From: Myxococcales bacterium
Lineage (GTDB): Bacteria; Myxococcota; Polyangia; Polyangiales; Polyangiaceae
Assembly: GCA_003151595.1 (NCBI GenBank)
Contig: PLXW01000166.1
Span: forward strand, 125-7,816
Reading direction: 5' to 3'
Length of the DNA stretch: 7,692 nucleotides
The notes below the pieces were generated by a model. That model was not told the DNA's origin. It ran no database searches and worked only from the letters and a program-made list of their open reading frames with translations. Positions 1 through 6,141 of this stretch are shown one piece after another. How positions within the stretch are numbered: position 1 is the first letter of the stretch; each line of letters opens with the position of its first letter. A program made the translations under genes and the position numbers.

Positions 1-185
1 ACGTCATCATGGGCCGCCTGATTCCCGCAGGCACGGGCGTGGGCGCGTACAAGAAGATCCCGATGCACGTCGACGTCGCACCGCCCGGCGAGGAGATTCC
101 TTCTCCGATCCTCGCCGCGCAGGCAGCGGCCGCCGCAGCAGCAGCCAAGGCGCAGGCCGAGATCATCCTCGACGACGCCGAGTAG
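1..185 (+). CDS. rpoC: DNA-directed RNA polymerase subunit beta', C-terminal end (partial)
   Basis: This is the 3' end of the gene for the largest catalytic subunit of RNA polymerase; the rest lies left of the window. Reading from base 3, the frame gives VIMGRLIPAGTGVGAYKKIP and runs to a TAG at 183-185. The string VIMGRLIPAGTG is the very conserved motif near the C-terminus of bacterial beta', which makes the call firm from only 60 residues. After the motif comes a lineage-specific tail: a Pro-rich piece (VAPPGEEIPSP), then an alanine run (AAQ followed by eight Ala), then an acidic end (EIILDDAE). The tail is probably poorly structured or a short helix; its function is unknown. In most bacteria rpoB lies directly upstream, which cannot be checked here. 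A strong hairpin 28 nt after the stop suggests that this is the end of its transcription unit. Confidence 0.96.
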   Translation, partial: VIMGRLIPAGTGVGAYKKIPMHVDVAPPGEEIPSPILAAQAAAAAAAAKAQAEIILDDAE

Positions 186-217
186 CACAAAAGCACAAAT
201 CCACAAAAACACAACGG
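186..217. repeat. Four tandem 8-nt CACAAANN units after rpoC
   Basis: Directly after the rpoC stop codon the sequence reads CACAAAAG (186-193), CACAAATC (194-201), CACAAAAA (202-209) and CACAACGG (210-217), an exact 8-nt period with CACAA conserved in all four units. The last unit enters the left arm of the terminator hairpin. The tract is AT-rich in a GC-rich region. On the minus strand it is T-rich and lies immediately downstream of the hairpin, so it could serve as the U-tract for antisense transcripts. It may also simply be a short slippage-derived repeat. Confidence 0.6.
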
Positions 218-247
218 CCCGCTTCGCACGTCGCGAAGCGGGCCGTT
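213..247 (+). terminator. Strong intrinsic-type hairpin terminator after rpoC
   Basis: There is a perfect 15-bp stem: the left arm AACGGCCCGCTTCGC at 213-227 pairs with the right arm at 233-247, around a 5-nt loop (ACGTC). Its position 28 nt after the rpoC stop fits termination of the rpoBC transcript. On the + strand the following bases (GCTTTGCTCG) form only a weak U-tract. In the opposite direction the hairpin is followed by a clearly T-rich tract, so it may work bidirectionally or mainly block antisense transcription into rpoC. Confidence 0.85.
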
Positions 248-352
248 GCTTTGCTCGTAGGCTTGTCTCGTGCGCCTGCGCGTGTCGACCGCTCGTGCGT
301 GTGTGGTGCGTCGCCGTTTGAAGATTGCGCGCCTCGGTGGGGCGATGCCGCG

Positions 353-1324
353 ATGAAGGCGAGCCTCTCGATGATCGCGATGCTGCTCGTTGCGTGCGTG
401 CACGCGGCGCCGCCGGCGGTGTCGACCGTTGCCTCGCCACCATCGACGAAGAGCGCGCCCGCGACGATCGCCGATCCCTGCGCGGAGCTCGCCGCCCCGA
501 TCGCGGCGCTGCCGGGCACATCGCCGCCGCCGCACTATCCCTTCGCGCTGACGCCGTCCGCCGACGCCGACGCGCCCGCTCGGATGCTCTGCTCGCAGAC
601 CCCGCACTGCAGCGCCGTGGCGCTCGGAGCCGACGGGCGCATCGATCGCATCGACCTGTTCTTCGAGCCGGAGCGCGGCCGCACGCGCGAGGGTGCCGAG
701 CGAGCGGCGCTCGACGTGGTGCGCACCTTCTCGATCGAGCTCGGGCTCGCAGGCGTGCCGGCGACGTGGCCCTCGTCGGCGCCGGGGACGCTGCGTCTGC
801 CCGTGCCTGCTGCCGAGGGGATCGGCGCGATCGACTGCTACCTCGAGACGCGCCCCGACTGGGGCCCGACGTGGCGCGCCACGATCGCGCGCGACGCGGT
901 GACCGGCTTCCGCTTCGGCGACGCGAAGCCGCTCACGCGCGCGGTCGTTCAGCAGCGCATGACTGGCCGCCACTACTGCGTGCTGGAAGCGACGGGGGAG
1001 AGCGAAGTGGTGCGGCTGCCGGAGGCCTGCGATCGCGTCGTCGGCGATCCCGACTCGTGCCGCAATGCATACTTCGACCTGCGGAGGGCCAAGACGAAGC
1101 GCGTGTCAAGGCAGCTCGACGCCGCGCACGCGATGCGCGCCGAGCTCGAGCTCCGCAGCGACAGCGCGCATCAGACGGCCCGCCTCGCGTGGGCGCTCTC
1201 GCTCCCGGAGACGGCGACCAACATGCCGCCGGACGTCGTCGTCGACGCGTTCACGGGCGAGACCGTGCCGCAGCTCGAGGTGTCGACGGGCGTCCGGATC
1301 GGGCGAGTCAGCGACGCGCCGTGA
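353..1324 (+). CDS. Hypothetical lipoprotein (323 aa)
   Basis: I do not recognise this protein. The open frame extends back to a TTG at 251, but the ATG at 353 is preferred. It is preceded by a purine-rich GGTGGGG about ten bases upstream and gives a sensible export signal: MKASL, a hydrophobic stretch, then the lipobox LVAC at residues 12-15. Cys15 would be the lipidated residue, although cleavage by signal peptidase I after VHA is a weaker alternative. Residues 16-60 are rich in Ala, Pro, Ser and Thr, as in a surface linker. The mature part has six further Cys (43, 80, 86, 162, 209, 226) plus Cys236, possibly forming disulfides in the periplasm. Two segments, around 170-190 (WRATIARDAVTG) and 278-310 (WALSLP...VVVDAFTGE), vaguely resemble the 'xVVDAxTGE' end of PepSY/FTP-type repeats; this is only suggestive. 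It stands alone on + between the rpoC terminator and a convergent gene. Confidence 0.78.
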   Translation: MKASLSMIAMLLVACVHAAPPAVSTVASPPSTKSAPATIADPCAELAAPIAALPGTSPPPHYPFALTPSADADAPARMLCSQTPHCSAVALGADGRIDRIDLFFEPERGRTREGAERAALDVVRTFSIELGLAGVPATWPSSAPGTLRLPVPAAEGIGAIDCYLETRPDWGPTWRATIARDAVTGFRFGDAKPLTRAVVQQRMTGRHYCVLEATGESEVVRLPEACDRVVGDPDSCRNAYFDLRRAKTKRVSRQLDAAHAMRAELELRSDSAHQTARLAWALSLPETATNMPPDVVVDAFTGETVPQLEVSTGVRIGRVSDAP

Positions 1325-1336
1325 GCTCCGCGCGTC
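1313..1336. terminator. Possible short bidirectional hairpin across two convergent stop codons
   Basis: GACGCGC at 1313-1319 and GCGCGTC at 1330-1336 form a perfect 7-bp stem with a 10-nt loop. The hairpin covers the lipoprotein stop (1322-1324) and part of the pgl stop (1335-1337). With only 10 nt between these convergent genes, a shared terminator would have to sit here. No T-run follows on either side, and such GC-rich 7-bp stems arise easily by chance in this composition, so this is a weak candidate. Confidence 0.28.
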
Positions 1337-2090
1337 AGCCGTTCTTGGCCGCCTTGTCAAGCAACCAGACAATCTTGCCATCGACCGGCTCCAGCATCAG
1401 CACCGGGTAGTCGAGCGCGTCGACGCTCGGGTCGCGGATGGTCTTGAGCACCGGACCCTTCTCCGCGCCGCAGATGCACAGGACGATCTCGCGCGCGGCG
1501 TTCAGCATCGGCGCGGTCATCGTGATGCGCCACGCGTTCTGCTTCTCGACGAAGTTCTCGACGACCAGGCGATAGCGCTCCTCGAGCGCGGTCGTGCGTG
1601 GGAACAGCGAGGCGGTGTGTCCGTCGGGACCCATGCCGAGCATCACCAGGTCGAGGCGCGGGAAGATGCCGGTCTCGGCCGTGCCGATGACGTCGACCGC
1701 CGTCGAGCGCAGCACCATCTCGTAGCTGCGCGCCGCCATCAGCGGGTCGCCCTCACCCTCGATGCGGTGGATCTTGTCGGCGGGGATGGCGACGTGATCG
1801 AGCAGCGTCTCCTTGGTCATGCGGTAGTTCGACTGCATGTGCGAAGGAGGGACGGTCCGCTCGTCGCCGAAGTAGATCTCGACCTTGCTCCAGTCGACCA
1901 TCCCGGCATAGGGCGGCTGCGCGAGCAGCTCGTTCATCGCGCGCGGCGTCGAGCCACCTGCGAGCGCCACCGCGAAGCGCCCGCGCTCGCGGATGGCTTT
2001 TTCGGCCGCGACCGCAAAGCGCCGCGCCGCCTCCTTGGCCACGGCCTCGGGCGTCGCGCCCACCCAGCCTTCTACGCGCGTCTCACCCAC
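1335..2090 (-). CDS. pgl: 6-phosphogluconolactonase (251 aa)
   Basis: The enzyme hydrolyses 6-phosphoglucono-1,5-lactone to 6-phosphogluconate, the second step of the oxidative pentose phosphate pathway, in the cytosol. It belongs to the Pgl/DevB family, related to the glucosamine-6-phosphate isomerase fold. Family motifs in order: the phosphate-binding LAGGSTPR (43-50), the YFGDER block (73-78) followed by a Ser-Asn-Tyr segment, the glycine-rich LGMGPDGHTASLFP (151-164) typical of the active site, and WRITMTAPMLNAAR (187-200). Length is normal for the family. The open frame reaches back to a TTG at 2138. The GTG at 2090 is chosen because GGGAGG (2102-2097) sits six bases upstream and because the extra 16 residues look non-native. 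The gene lies about 60 nt after the glucoamylase on the same strand, so co-transcription is likely. It converges on the lipoprotein gene with a 10-nt gap. Confidence 0.95.
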   Translation of the reverse strand: MGETRVEGWVGATPEAVAKEAARRFAVAAEKAIRERGRFAVALAGGSTPRAMNELLAQPPYAGMVDWSKVEIYFGDERTVPPSHMQSNYRMTKETLLDHVAIPADKIHRIEGEGDPLMAARSYEMVLRSTAVDVIGTAETGIFPRLDLVMLGMGPDGHTASLFPRTTALEERYRLVVENFVEKQNAWRITMTAPMLNAAREIVLCICGAEKGPVLKTIRDPSVDALDYPVLMLEPVDGKIVWLLDKAAKNG

Positions 2091-2096
2091 GGGCGG

Positions 2097-2102
2097 CCTC
2101 CC
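2097..2102 (-). promoter_or_regulatory. Shine-Dalgarno site deciding the pgl start
   Basis: On the minus strand GGGAGG precedes the GTG at 2090 with a six-base spacer. No comparable site precedes the more upstream in-frame TTG at 2138, so this site supports the shorter pgl product. Confidence 0.6.
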
Positions 2103-2110
2103 TGCTGCGC

Positions 2111-2140
2111 TGCACAAATCGCGTGCTGCAATGCACAATC
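2111..2140. promoter_or_regulatory. Direct repeat TGCACAA(A)TC in the glucoamylase-pgl gap
   Basis: TGCACAAATC at 2111-2120 and TGCACAATC at 2132-2140 are near-identical AT-rich words whose starts lie 21 nt apart, about two helical turns, within the short gap before pgl. Such spacing can mark a regulator site. The arrangement could also be chance, and no known operator consensus was recognised. Confidence 0.22.
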
Positions 2141-2150
2141 ATGTCGGACA

Positions 2151-4238
2151 TCATCGATTCTCCCTGGTAGCGCTCGGGCCCAGCGTCGCCGACAGGTCCG
2201 GATCGGGGCGATCATAGCTGCGCAGCTTGCGGTAGCGCGGCTGGCCGCACTGGCCGCACGCCTCGACCTTCTCCAGCTTCTCGAGATACTCCTGCACGCA
2301 CATCACCACCGTCGCGTGCGACCAGGTGAGCGGCGAGACCGAGAGCGGCGCGTTCGAGTACGGGTGCACCTGCTCGGCGAGCACGCCCGAGCGCAGCGTG
2401 CGCGACGCCACCCACTCGAGCACCTCGATCGCCTCGTCGAGCTCGGCGTGCGTCTTGGCCTTGGCGATGATGTGCTGCGCGAACCACATGGTGCAGATGA
2501 ACCACGGGTTGCCCGGGACGTTGGCGATGTCGTCGCTGACGCGGTGGTAGTAGTCGTTCTCGTAGCGCGCGACGCCGCCGACTTCGGTCTTGCACCACAG
2601 GCGATCCTTGATCGCCTTCATGGTCGCGAGGACTTTCGGGTCGTCGGCCGCGTAGGCGCCGAAGGCGAAGCAGCCGTACATCGACGCGTCGATCACCGTG
2701 TCGACCTCGATCTGCCCCGTGTCGCTCACGTTGATCATGCGCGCGAAGCGGCCGAGCTCGGGACGCCAGAGGTGCGCGTCCATCGCGGCGCGGATCTCGG
2801 TCGCGGCCGTCGTCCACTTGCGCGCGAGATCGAGATCGCCGAACGCGAGCGCGAACTCCGCCGCGGCGAGGAGGCCGCCGTGCACCGCCGCCACCGAGAA
2901 CGTCAGGATGCCGCGACGCTCCTCCCACAGGTCGTAGGACGGCGCCGGCAGCTTGGTGCGCGGCTCGCGGTAGCGGCACATGAACTCGGCAGCCTTCTTG
3001 ACAAGTCGACCGTAAAGCGGCTTGACATGTTCCAGATCGCGGTAGCGCTGGAAGTGCCGCCACAGCGCCCACACGACGAGCGCCGTCTCGTCCTCCTGGA
3101 TGGGCAGCTCGGCGCCGTTCTTCCCCATCCACGGGTGCCACGACGAGGCGAGCGAGCGATCGGGGTTGTACTTGTGGAGCAGGTATCCCTCGGGCGTGAG
3201 CACGTCGGCGCAGAAGCGATAGAAGTTCATCGCCAGGTCGCCGTAGCCCGCGAGATCGAGCGCGTGCGAGACCAGCGCGCCGTCGCGCGGCCACACGTAC
3301 GAGTAGGTATCGCGCGCGAACTGCGTGATGTCGGTGTCGTTGGCCGCGATGATGCCGCCGCCCTCGTCGATCTGCGTGCGCACCACGAGCAATGACCTTT
3401 TGTACAAATCAACAATCGCCAGCGGGAGCTTCGAGAAGTCGGTCGGCTCCTTGCGCACCCAGAGCCGCCAGTACGCGCGCGTGCGCTCGATGAACGACTC
3501 GGGTCCGCGCTCGACGATCTTGTCGTTCATCTCCTTGGCGCCGTCCCACGAGCCCATCCACACCTTGGCCGCGCACATCCAGTAGTAGACGAGCTTCTCG
3601 CCGCCGCCCGGCACCAGCACGTGCGCCGCCACGACGCTGTCGACGGCCCCCTGCGCGATCGGGTTCTTGCCGAGGTTGCCGTCGTCCTCGGCGTCGCGCC
3701 AGGTGCCTTCCTTGCCGCCGCTCTTCTGCCCGATCGCCCAGTGGTCGACGCCCGCCTGCCCGTCGGCCATCACGTTCATCAGGAAGTAGCGGTAGCCCTT
3801 GTAGTGGGTGACCGTCTTGTTCTTCGGATCGTAGGCCGCGGTGTCGCCGACCTCGTTCTCCGAGATGCGGAAGTCGTGGTGGAAGAACAGGCGAATCTCG
3901 CGCGTGGTTTGGTCAAGGTTCTTGACAACAAACTTTCGCACCATGAGCGTCTCGTGGAAGTCGACGCAGTCGGTGCCGACGAGCTCCACGCCCAGCCACT
4001 CGTTCTTGAGGTGGACGCGCGTGACCAGCGTGTCGGGCTCATAGCGCAGCTCGATGTTCCACCCGTTGTCCTTGCCCACCCACGAGAACTTGCCGGCCGC
4101 CCACACGCCGAAGCGGAAGAGCGCGCCGCCCGCGTGATTCTCCTTGCCGACGTTCGGGTAGTAGATGTCGCGGACGAGGTAGCTCGAGTCGAAGTTGATG
4201 AGGAAGCGCTCGTTGCCGATGGGAAGGTCGCGGGGCAT
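2151..4238 (-). CDS. Glycoside hydrolase family 15 glucoamylase (695 aa), cytosolic
   Basis: The predicted enzyme is an inverting exo-alpha-glucosidase releasing glucose from non-reducing ends of alpha-1,4 (and 1,6) glucans. Residues about 1-260 match the N-terminal beta-sandwich domain of bacterial glucoamylases, and about 275-655 form the (alpha/alpha)6 barrel. Visible family motifs: YVWPRDGAL (314-322); SYDLWEERRG (434-443), whose first Glu (E439) is the expected catalytic acid; and AEQVHPYSN (621-629), where E622 is the expected base, followed by PLTWSHA (636-642). Length is typical of the prokaryotic type. There is no signal peptide, so internal glycogen or imported maltooligosaccharides are the likely substrates. 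The ATG at 4238 has GAGGAG seven bases upstream. A tail after the barrel (about 656-695) carries CGQCG (661-665), which is not part of the catalytic fold. The pgl gene follows closely downstream, linking glucose release to the pentose phosphate route. Trehalase or dextran-glucosidase activity within GH15 cannot be excluded. Confidence 0.95.
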   Translation of the reverse strand: MPRDLPIGNERFLINFDSSYLVRDIYYPNVGKENHAGGALFRFGVWAAGKFSWVGKDNGWNIELRYEPDTLVTRVHLKNEWLGVELVGTDCVDFHETLMVRKFVVKNLDQTTREIRLFFHHDFRISENEVGDTAAYDPKNKTVTHYKGYRYFLMNVMADGQAGVDHWAIGQKSGGKEGTWRDAEDDGNLGKNPIAQGAVDSVVAAHVLVPGGGEKLVYYWMCAAKVWMGSWDGAKEMNDKIVERGPESFIERTRAYWRLWVRKEPTDFSKLPLAIVDLYKRSLLVVRTQIDEGGGIIAANDTDITQFARDTYSYVWPRDGALVSHALDLAGYGDLAMNFYRFCADVLTPEGYLLHKYNPDRSLASSWHPWMGKNGAELPIQEDETALVVWALWRHFQRYRDLEHVKPLYGRLVKKAAEFMCRYREPRTKLPAPSYDLWEERRGILTFSVAAVHGGLLAAAEFALAFGDLDLARKWTTAATEIRAAMDAHLWRPELGRFARMINVSDTGQIEVDTVIDASMYGCFAFGAYAADDPKVLATMKAIKDRLWCKTEVGGVARYENDYYHRVSDDIANVPGNPWFICTMWFAQHIIAKAKTHAELDEAIEVLEWVASRTLRSGVLAEQVHPYSNAPLSVSPLTWSHATVVMCVQEYLEKLEKVEACGQCGQPRYRKLRSYDRPDPDLSATLGPSATRENR

Positions 4239-4245
4239 TGCGGGT

Positions 4246-4251
4246 CTCCTC
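4246..4251 (-). promoter_or_regulatory. Shine-Dalgarno site of the glucoamylase gene
   Basis: On the minus strand GAGGAG lies seven bases upstream of the ATG at 4238. It fixes the start and suggests efficient independent initiation despite the short 66-nt gap to the zinc-ribbon gene upstream. Confidence 0.6.
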
Positions 4252-4304
4252 GAGGCTCGCGGGCCAACTGGGGATGGAAAAGCGCGCGAGGATACCCCGA
4301 AAGC

Positions 4305-4724
4305 TCAGCCGCAGATCAGCCGCCAGAGGCGCGCCCAGATCGAGTGCAGCAGCATCGGCGGGATGGGATCGGGCATGCGCTCGTGGAAGTCGCGCAGGGC
4401 GGCGATGCGCTCGCGGCGCGCGAAGAGGCCGAGGCACGACGGGCAGCGCTCGACGACCGGGCCGTGCGCGTCGAGGTAGGGCTGCGCCGTGAGCTGTGCG
4501 CCGTCACGCGGGCAGGCACCGGGCGCCGCGTGCTCGAAGCCGCCGAGCGGCAGCACCGTGACGTGGCGCGCGAGCGCGCTCGCCTCGCCATCGAAGAAGT
4601 CGAACCACACGCCCTGGCAGGTCATGCAGCGATCGATCGCGACCTGTTCTTCGCCGACGCGAATCTCGACGAGCTGTCCGTTGCACGCGGGACAGACGAG
4701 AAATCCGCCGCGCTGATCGCTCAC
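4305..4724 (-). CDS. Small protein with two TFIIB-type zinc ribbons (139 aa)
   Basis: This is a zf-TFIIB (PF13453-like) protein of unknown role. Ribbon 1 has C11-x2-C14 and C33-x2-C36 in the family pattern CPxC...DRCxxCxGVWFD (residues 11-42). Ribbon 2 spans about 71-110 with C71-P-R-D74 and C94-x2-C97: the usual second cysteine is Asp74, so its zinc site is incomplete or uses a non-standard ligand. The C-terminus (about 123-139) is Trp/Leu-rich, with IWARLWRLICG at the end, and may be an amphipathic helix. Such proteins are common in deltaproteobacteria; a nucleic-acid or protein-interaction role is usually assumed but not proven. The GTG start at 4724 overlaps the aminotransferase stop as GTGA (4724-4721), a classical translational-coupling arrangement. 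The glucoamylase follows 66 nt downstream on the same strand. Confidence 0.88.
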   Translation of the reverse strand: MSDQRGGFLVCPACNGQLVEIRVGEEQVAIDRCMTCQGVWFDFFDGEASALARHVTVLPLGGFEHAAPGACPRDGAQLTAQPYLDAHGPVVERCPSCLGLFARRERIAALRDFHERMPDPIPPMLLHSIWARLWRLICG

Positions 4725-5871
4725 TTTGCTATCGCCTCGAGGCGACGACAGGCCTCCTCGAGCACGTCGTCCTCCTTGGCGAAGCAGAAGCGAACCAGCG
4801 ACTCGCCGGCCGCCCCGCGATAGAAGGCGCTGCCCGGGACCGACGCGACGCGTGCCCGCTCGAGGATGTGCATCGACGCCTCGCGCGCCGTCGCGTGACC
4901 GAGGCGCGACGCGTCCGCCAGCACGTAGTACGCGCCCTCGGGGACGATCGGCGGCAGACCCGCTTTGTCAAGCGCCTTGCATATGCGATCGCGCTTCGCC
5001 TGATAGCTCGACGCGAGCTCGTCGAAGAACGCGCGCGGCGCCGCGAAGCCTGCGGCCGCTCCGTGCTGCAGCGGCGTGGGCGCGCAGACATAGTAAAGGT
5101 CGTTGACAAGCGTGATCGCGCGCGCCAGCGGCTCTCGCGCGATCGCCCAGCCGAGCCGCCAGCCGGTGATGCTGAAGGTCTTCGAGAGGCCGCCGATGGT
5201 GACCGTGCGATCGCGGAGGTTGCCGATGGTGGCGGGCGCGATGTGGGGGCGACCGTCGTAGCGGATGTACTCGTAGATCTCGTCGGTGATGACGACCAGG
5301 TCATGCCGCTCGGCGACGCGCGCCAGCATCGCCAGCTCACCCTCGCTCCACATCTTGCCGCTCGGGTTCGCCGGCGTGCACACGACGATCGCGCGCGTGT
5401 TCGGCAGAATCGCGCGCTCGACGTCCGCCTCCTCGACGGCAAAGCGCGGCGGCGCGAGCGTCACGAAGCTGGGCACGAGGCCGGCGATGGTGGCCGTGTT
5501 GAGGTGGTAGCCGTAGTAGGGCTCGAACAGAACGATGCCGTCGCCCGGATCGAAGAGCGCGGTGAGCGTGGCGGCGAACGCGCCGGTCGCGCCGACGGTG
5601 ATCACGATCTCGCTCCTGGCGTCAACGGTGAGCCCGCTGTCGCGCGCGAATTTTTGTGCAACCGCATCACGAAGCTCGAGCGCGCCCTCGGGGAACGAGT
5701 AGACGCTCTTGCGCGCGCGGATCGCCTCGATGGCGCCATCGCGCACCAGCGGCGGCGTCGGCATGTCGCAGATGCCTGACCGAGGTTGATGCCTCCGACG
5801 CGCTCGCACTCGCGCGTCATGCGCCGGATGTCCGACTGCACGAGCCCCTCGATACGCCGCGCGATGCGCAT
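4721..5871 (-). CDS. Class I/II PLP-dependent aminotransferase, reading frame broken by an apparent 1-nt deletion
   Basis: This is a fold-type I aminotransferase transferring an amino group between an amino acid and a 2-oxo acid, with PLP as cofactor. Substrate cannot be read from the sequence; the aspartate, aromatic or alanine types are possible. Reconstructed length is 383 residues, normal for the family. Codons 1-32 (ATG at 5871; MRIARRIEG...GGINLGQ) lie in one frame. The rest (GICDMPTPP to the stop at 4721) lies in another, joined at about 5775. Repaired numbering: PANPSG with the PLP-ring Asn169, ITDEIYEY with Asp197, SKTFSITGWRLGW with the Schiff-base Lys231, and the substrate-carboxylate Arg361 in VRFCFAKE. 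All catalytic residues are intact. No clear Shine-Dalgarno precedes 5871, so the start is provisional. An in-frame ATG at 5764 could give only a version lacking 36 residues. The stop overlaps the zinc-ribbon start. A recently inactivated gene or a sequence error are the two explanations. Confidence 0.88.
5771..5780 (-). other. Frameshift site in the aminotransferase (one G missing)
   Basis: On the minus strand the sequence is GGTCAGGCATCTGCGACATG. Read as is, the first frame gives NLGQ and then departs into nonsense (ASATC). Adding one G (CAGGGCATC) gives NLGQGICDMPTPP, the conserved N-terminal aminotransferase pattern. The lesion is in a short G run (two G where three are expected). No slippery heptamer or stimulatory structure typical of programmed frameshifting was recognised. 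Confidence 0.85.
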
Positions 5872-5939
5872 CGCCGGAATGTAGTGCGAGCCGCGAAGAT
5901 TGGCGACCGCTCGCAGCTCGCACACGAGCACTTTCTTGA

Positions 5940-6128
5940 GGTGACGAGAACGCGGACGCGCTCGCTCTTGCGGGTGGCGGTGGCGGTGGCGCCGACGAGG
6001 TCTGTCCGGAGAACGAGAGCGGGGCCGATCGGCATCGGTGGGTCGATCTCCTTGGCGCCCCCGGCTTGCCGTCATCGGCACCGCTACCCGCCACCCGCAA
6101 GTGCGAGCCCGATCGCGTTCGCGTCACC
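5940..6128. repeat. Long imperfect inverted repeat upstream of the aminotransferase
   Basis: The left arm starts at 5940 and the right arm ends at 6128. The best-matching part pairs 5960-5980 with 6088-6108, 20 of 21 positions. Extending outward to 5940/6128 gives about 36 of 41 matches (shared outer word GGTGACG). Inward, similarity continues with a 1-nt and a 3-nt gap to about 5998/6069 (shared GCCGA-GA and GGCGG-T-GCGGT). Between the arms is a spacer of some 70 nt that holds a small palindrome, GCCGATCGGC. The structure lies wholly in the gene-free region. It could form a long leader-RNA stem for the aminotransferase transcript or be the remnant of an inverted duplication or small element. 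No target-site duplication or encoded protein was recognised. Confidence 0.7.
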
Positions 6129-6141
6129 GGGGGAGAGAGGG

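Noticed and set aside
325..1410. Alternative plus frame of 361 codons overlapping the lipoprotein
   Set aside because: Arg-rich nonsense composition that runs over the pgl end; the chosen frame has a lipobox signal and balanced composition.
1065..3395. A very long plus-strand open frame (776 codons) antisense to pgl and glucoamylase
   Set aside because: The product is dominated by Arg, His, Val and Asp without family motifs, a typical mirror of GC3-rich genes. The minus strand carries two unmistakable enzymes over the same bases.
3621..4823. Plus-strand open frame of 400 codons antisense to the glucoamylase start and the zinc-ribbon gene
   Set aside because: It crosses several real genes on the other strand, has repetitive Val/Arg/Ala composition and no recognisable domain.
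4868..5779. Plus-strand open frame of 303 codons antisense to the aminotransferase
   Set aside because: Arg/Ala/Asp-rich composition with no motifs; the opposite strand encodes a clear aminotransferase with all catalytic residues.
5776..6127. N-terminal extension of the aminotransferase in its downstream frame back to 6127
   Set aside because: The extension is low-complexity (Ser/Arg/Pro-rich with a run of prolines). The true N-terminus is seen in the neighbouring frame from 5871, explained by the one-base loss.
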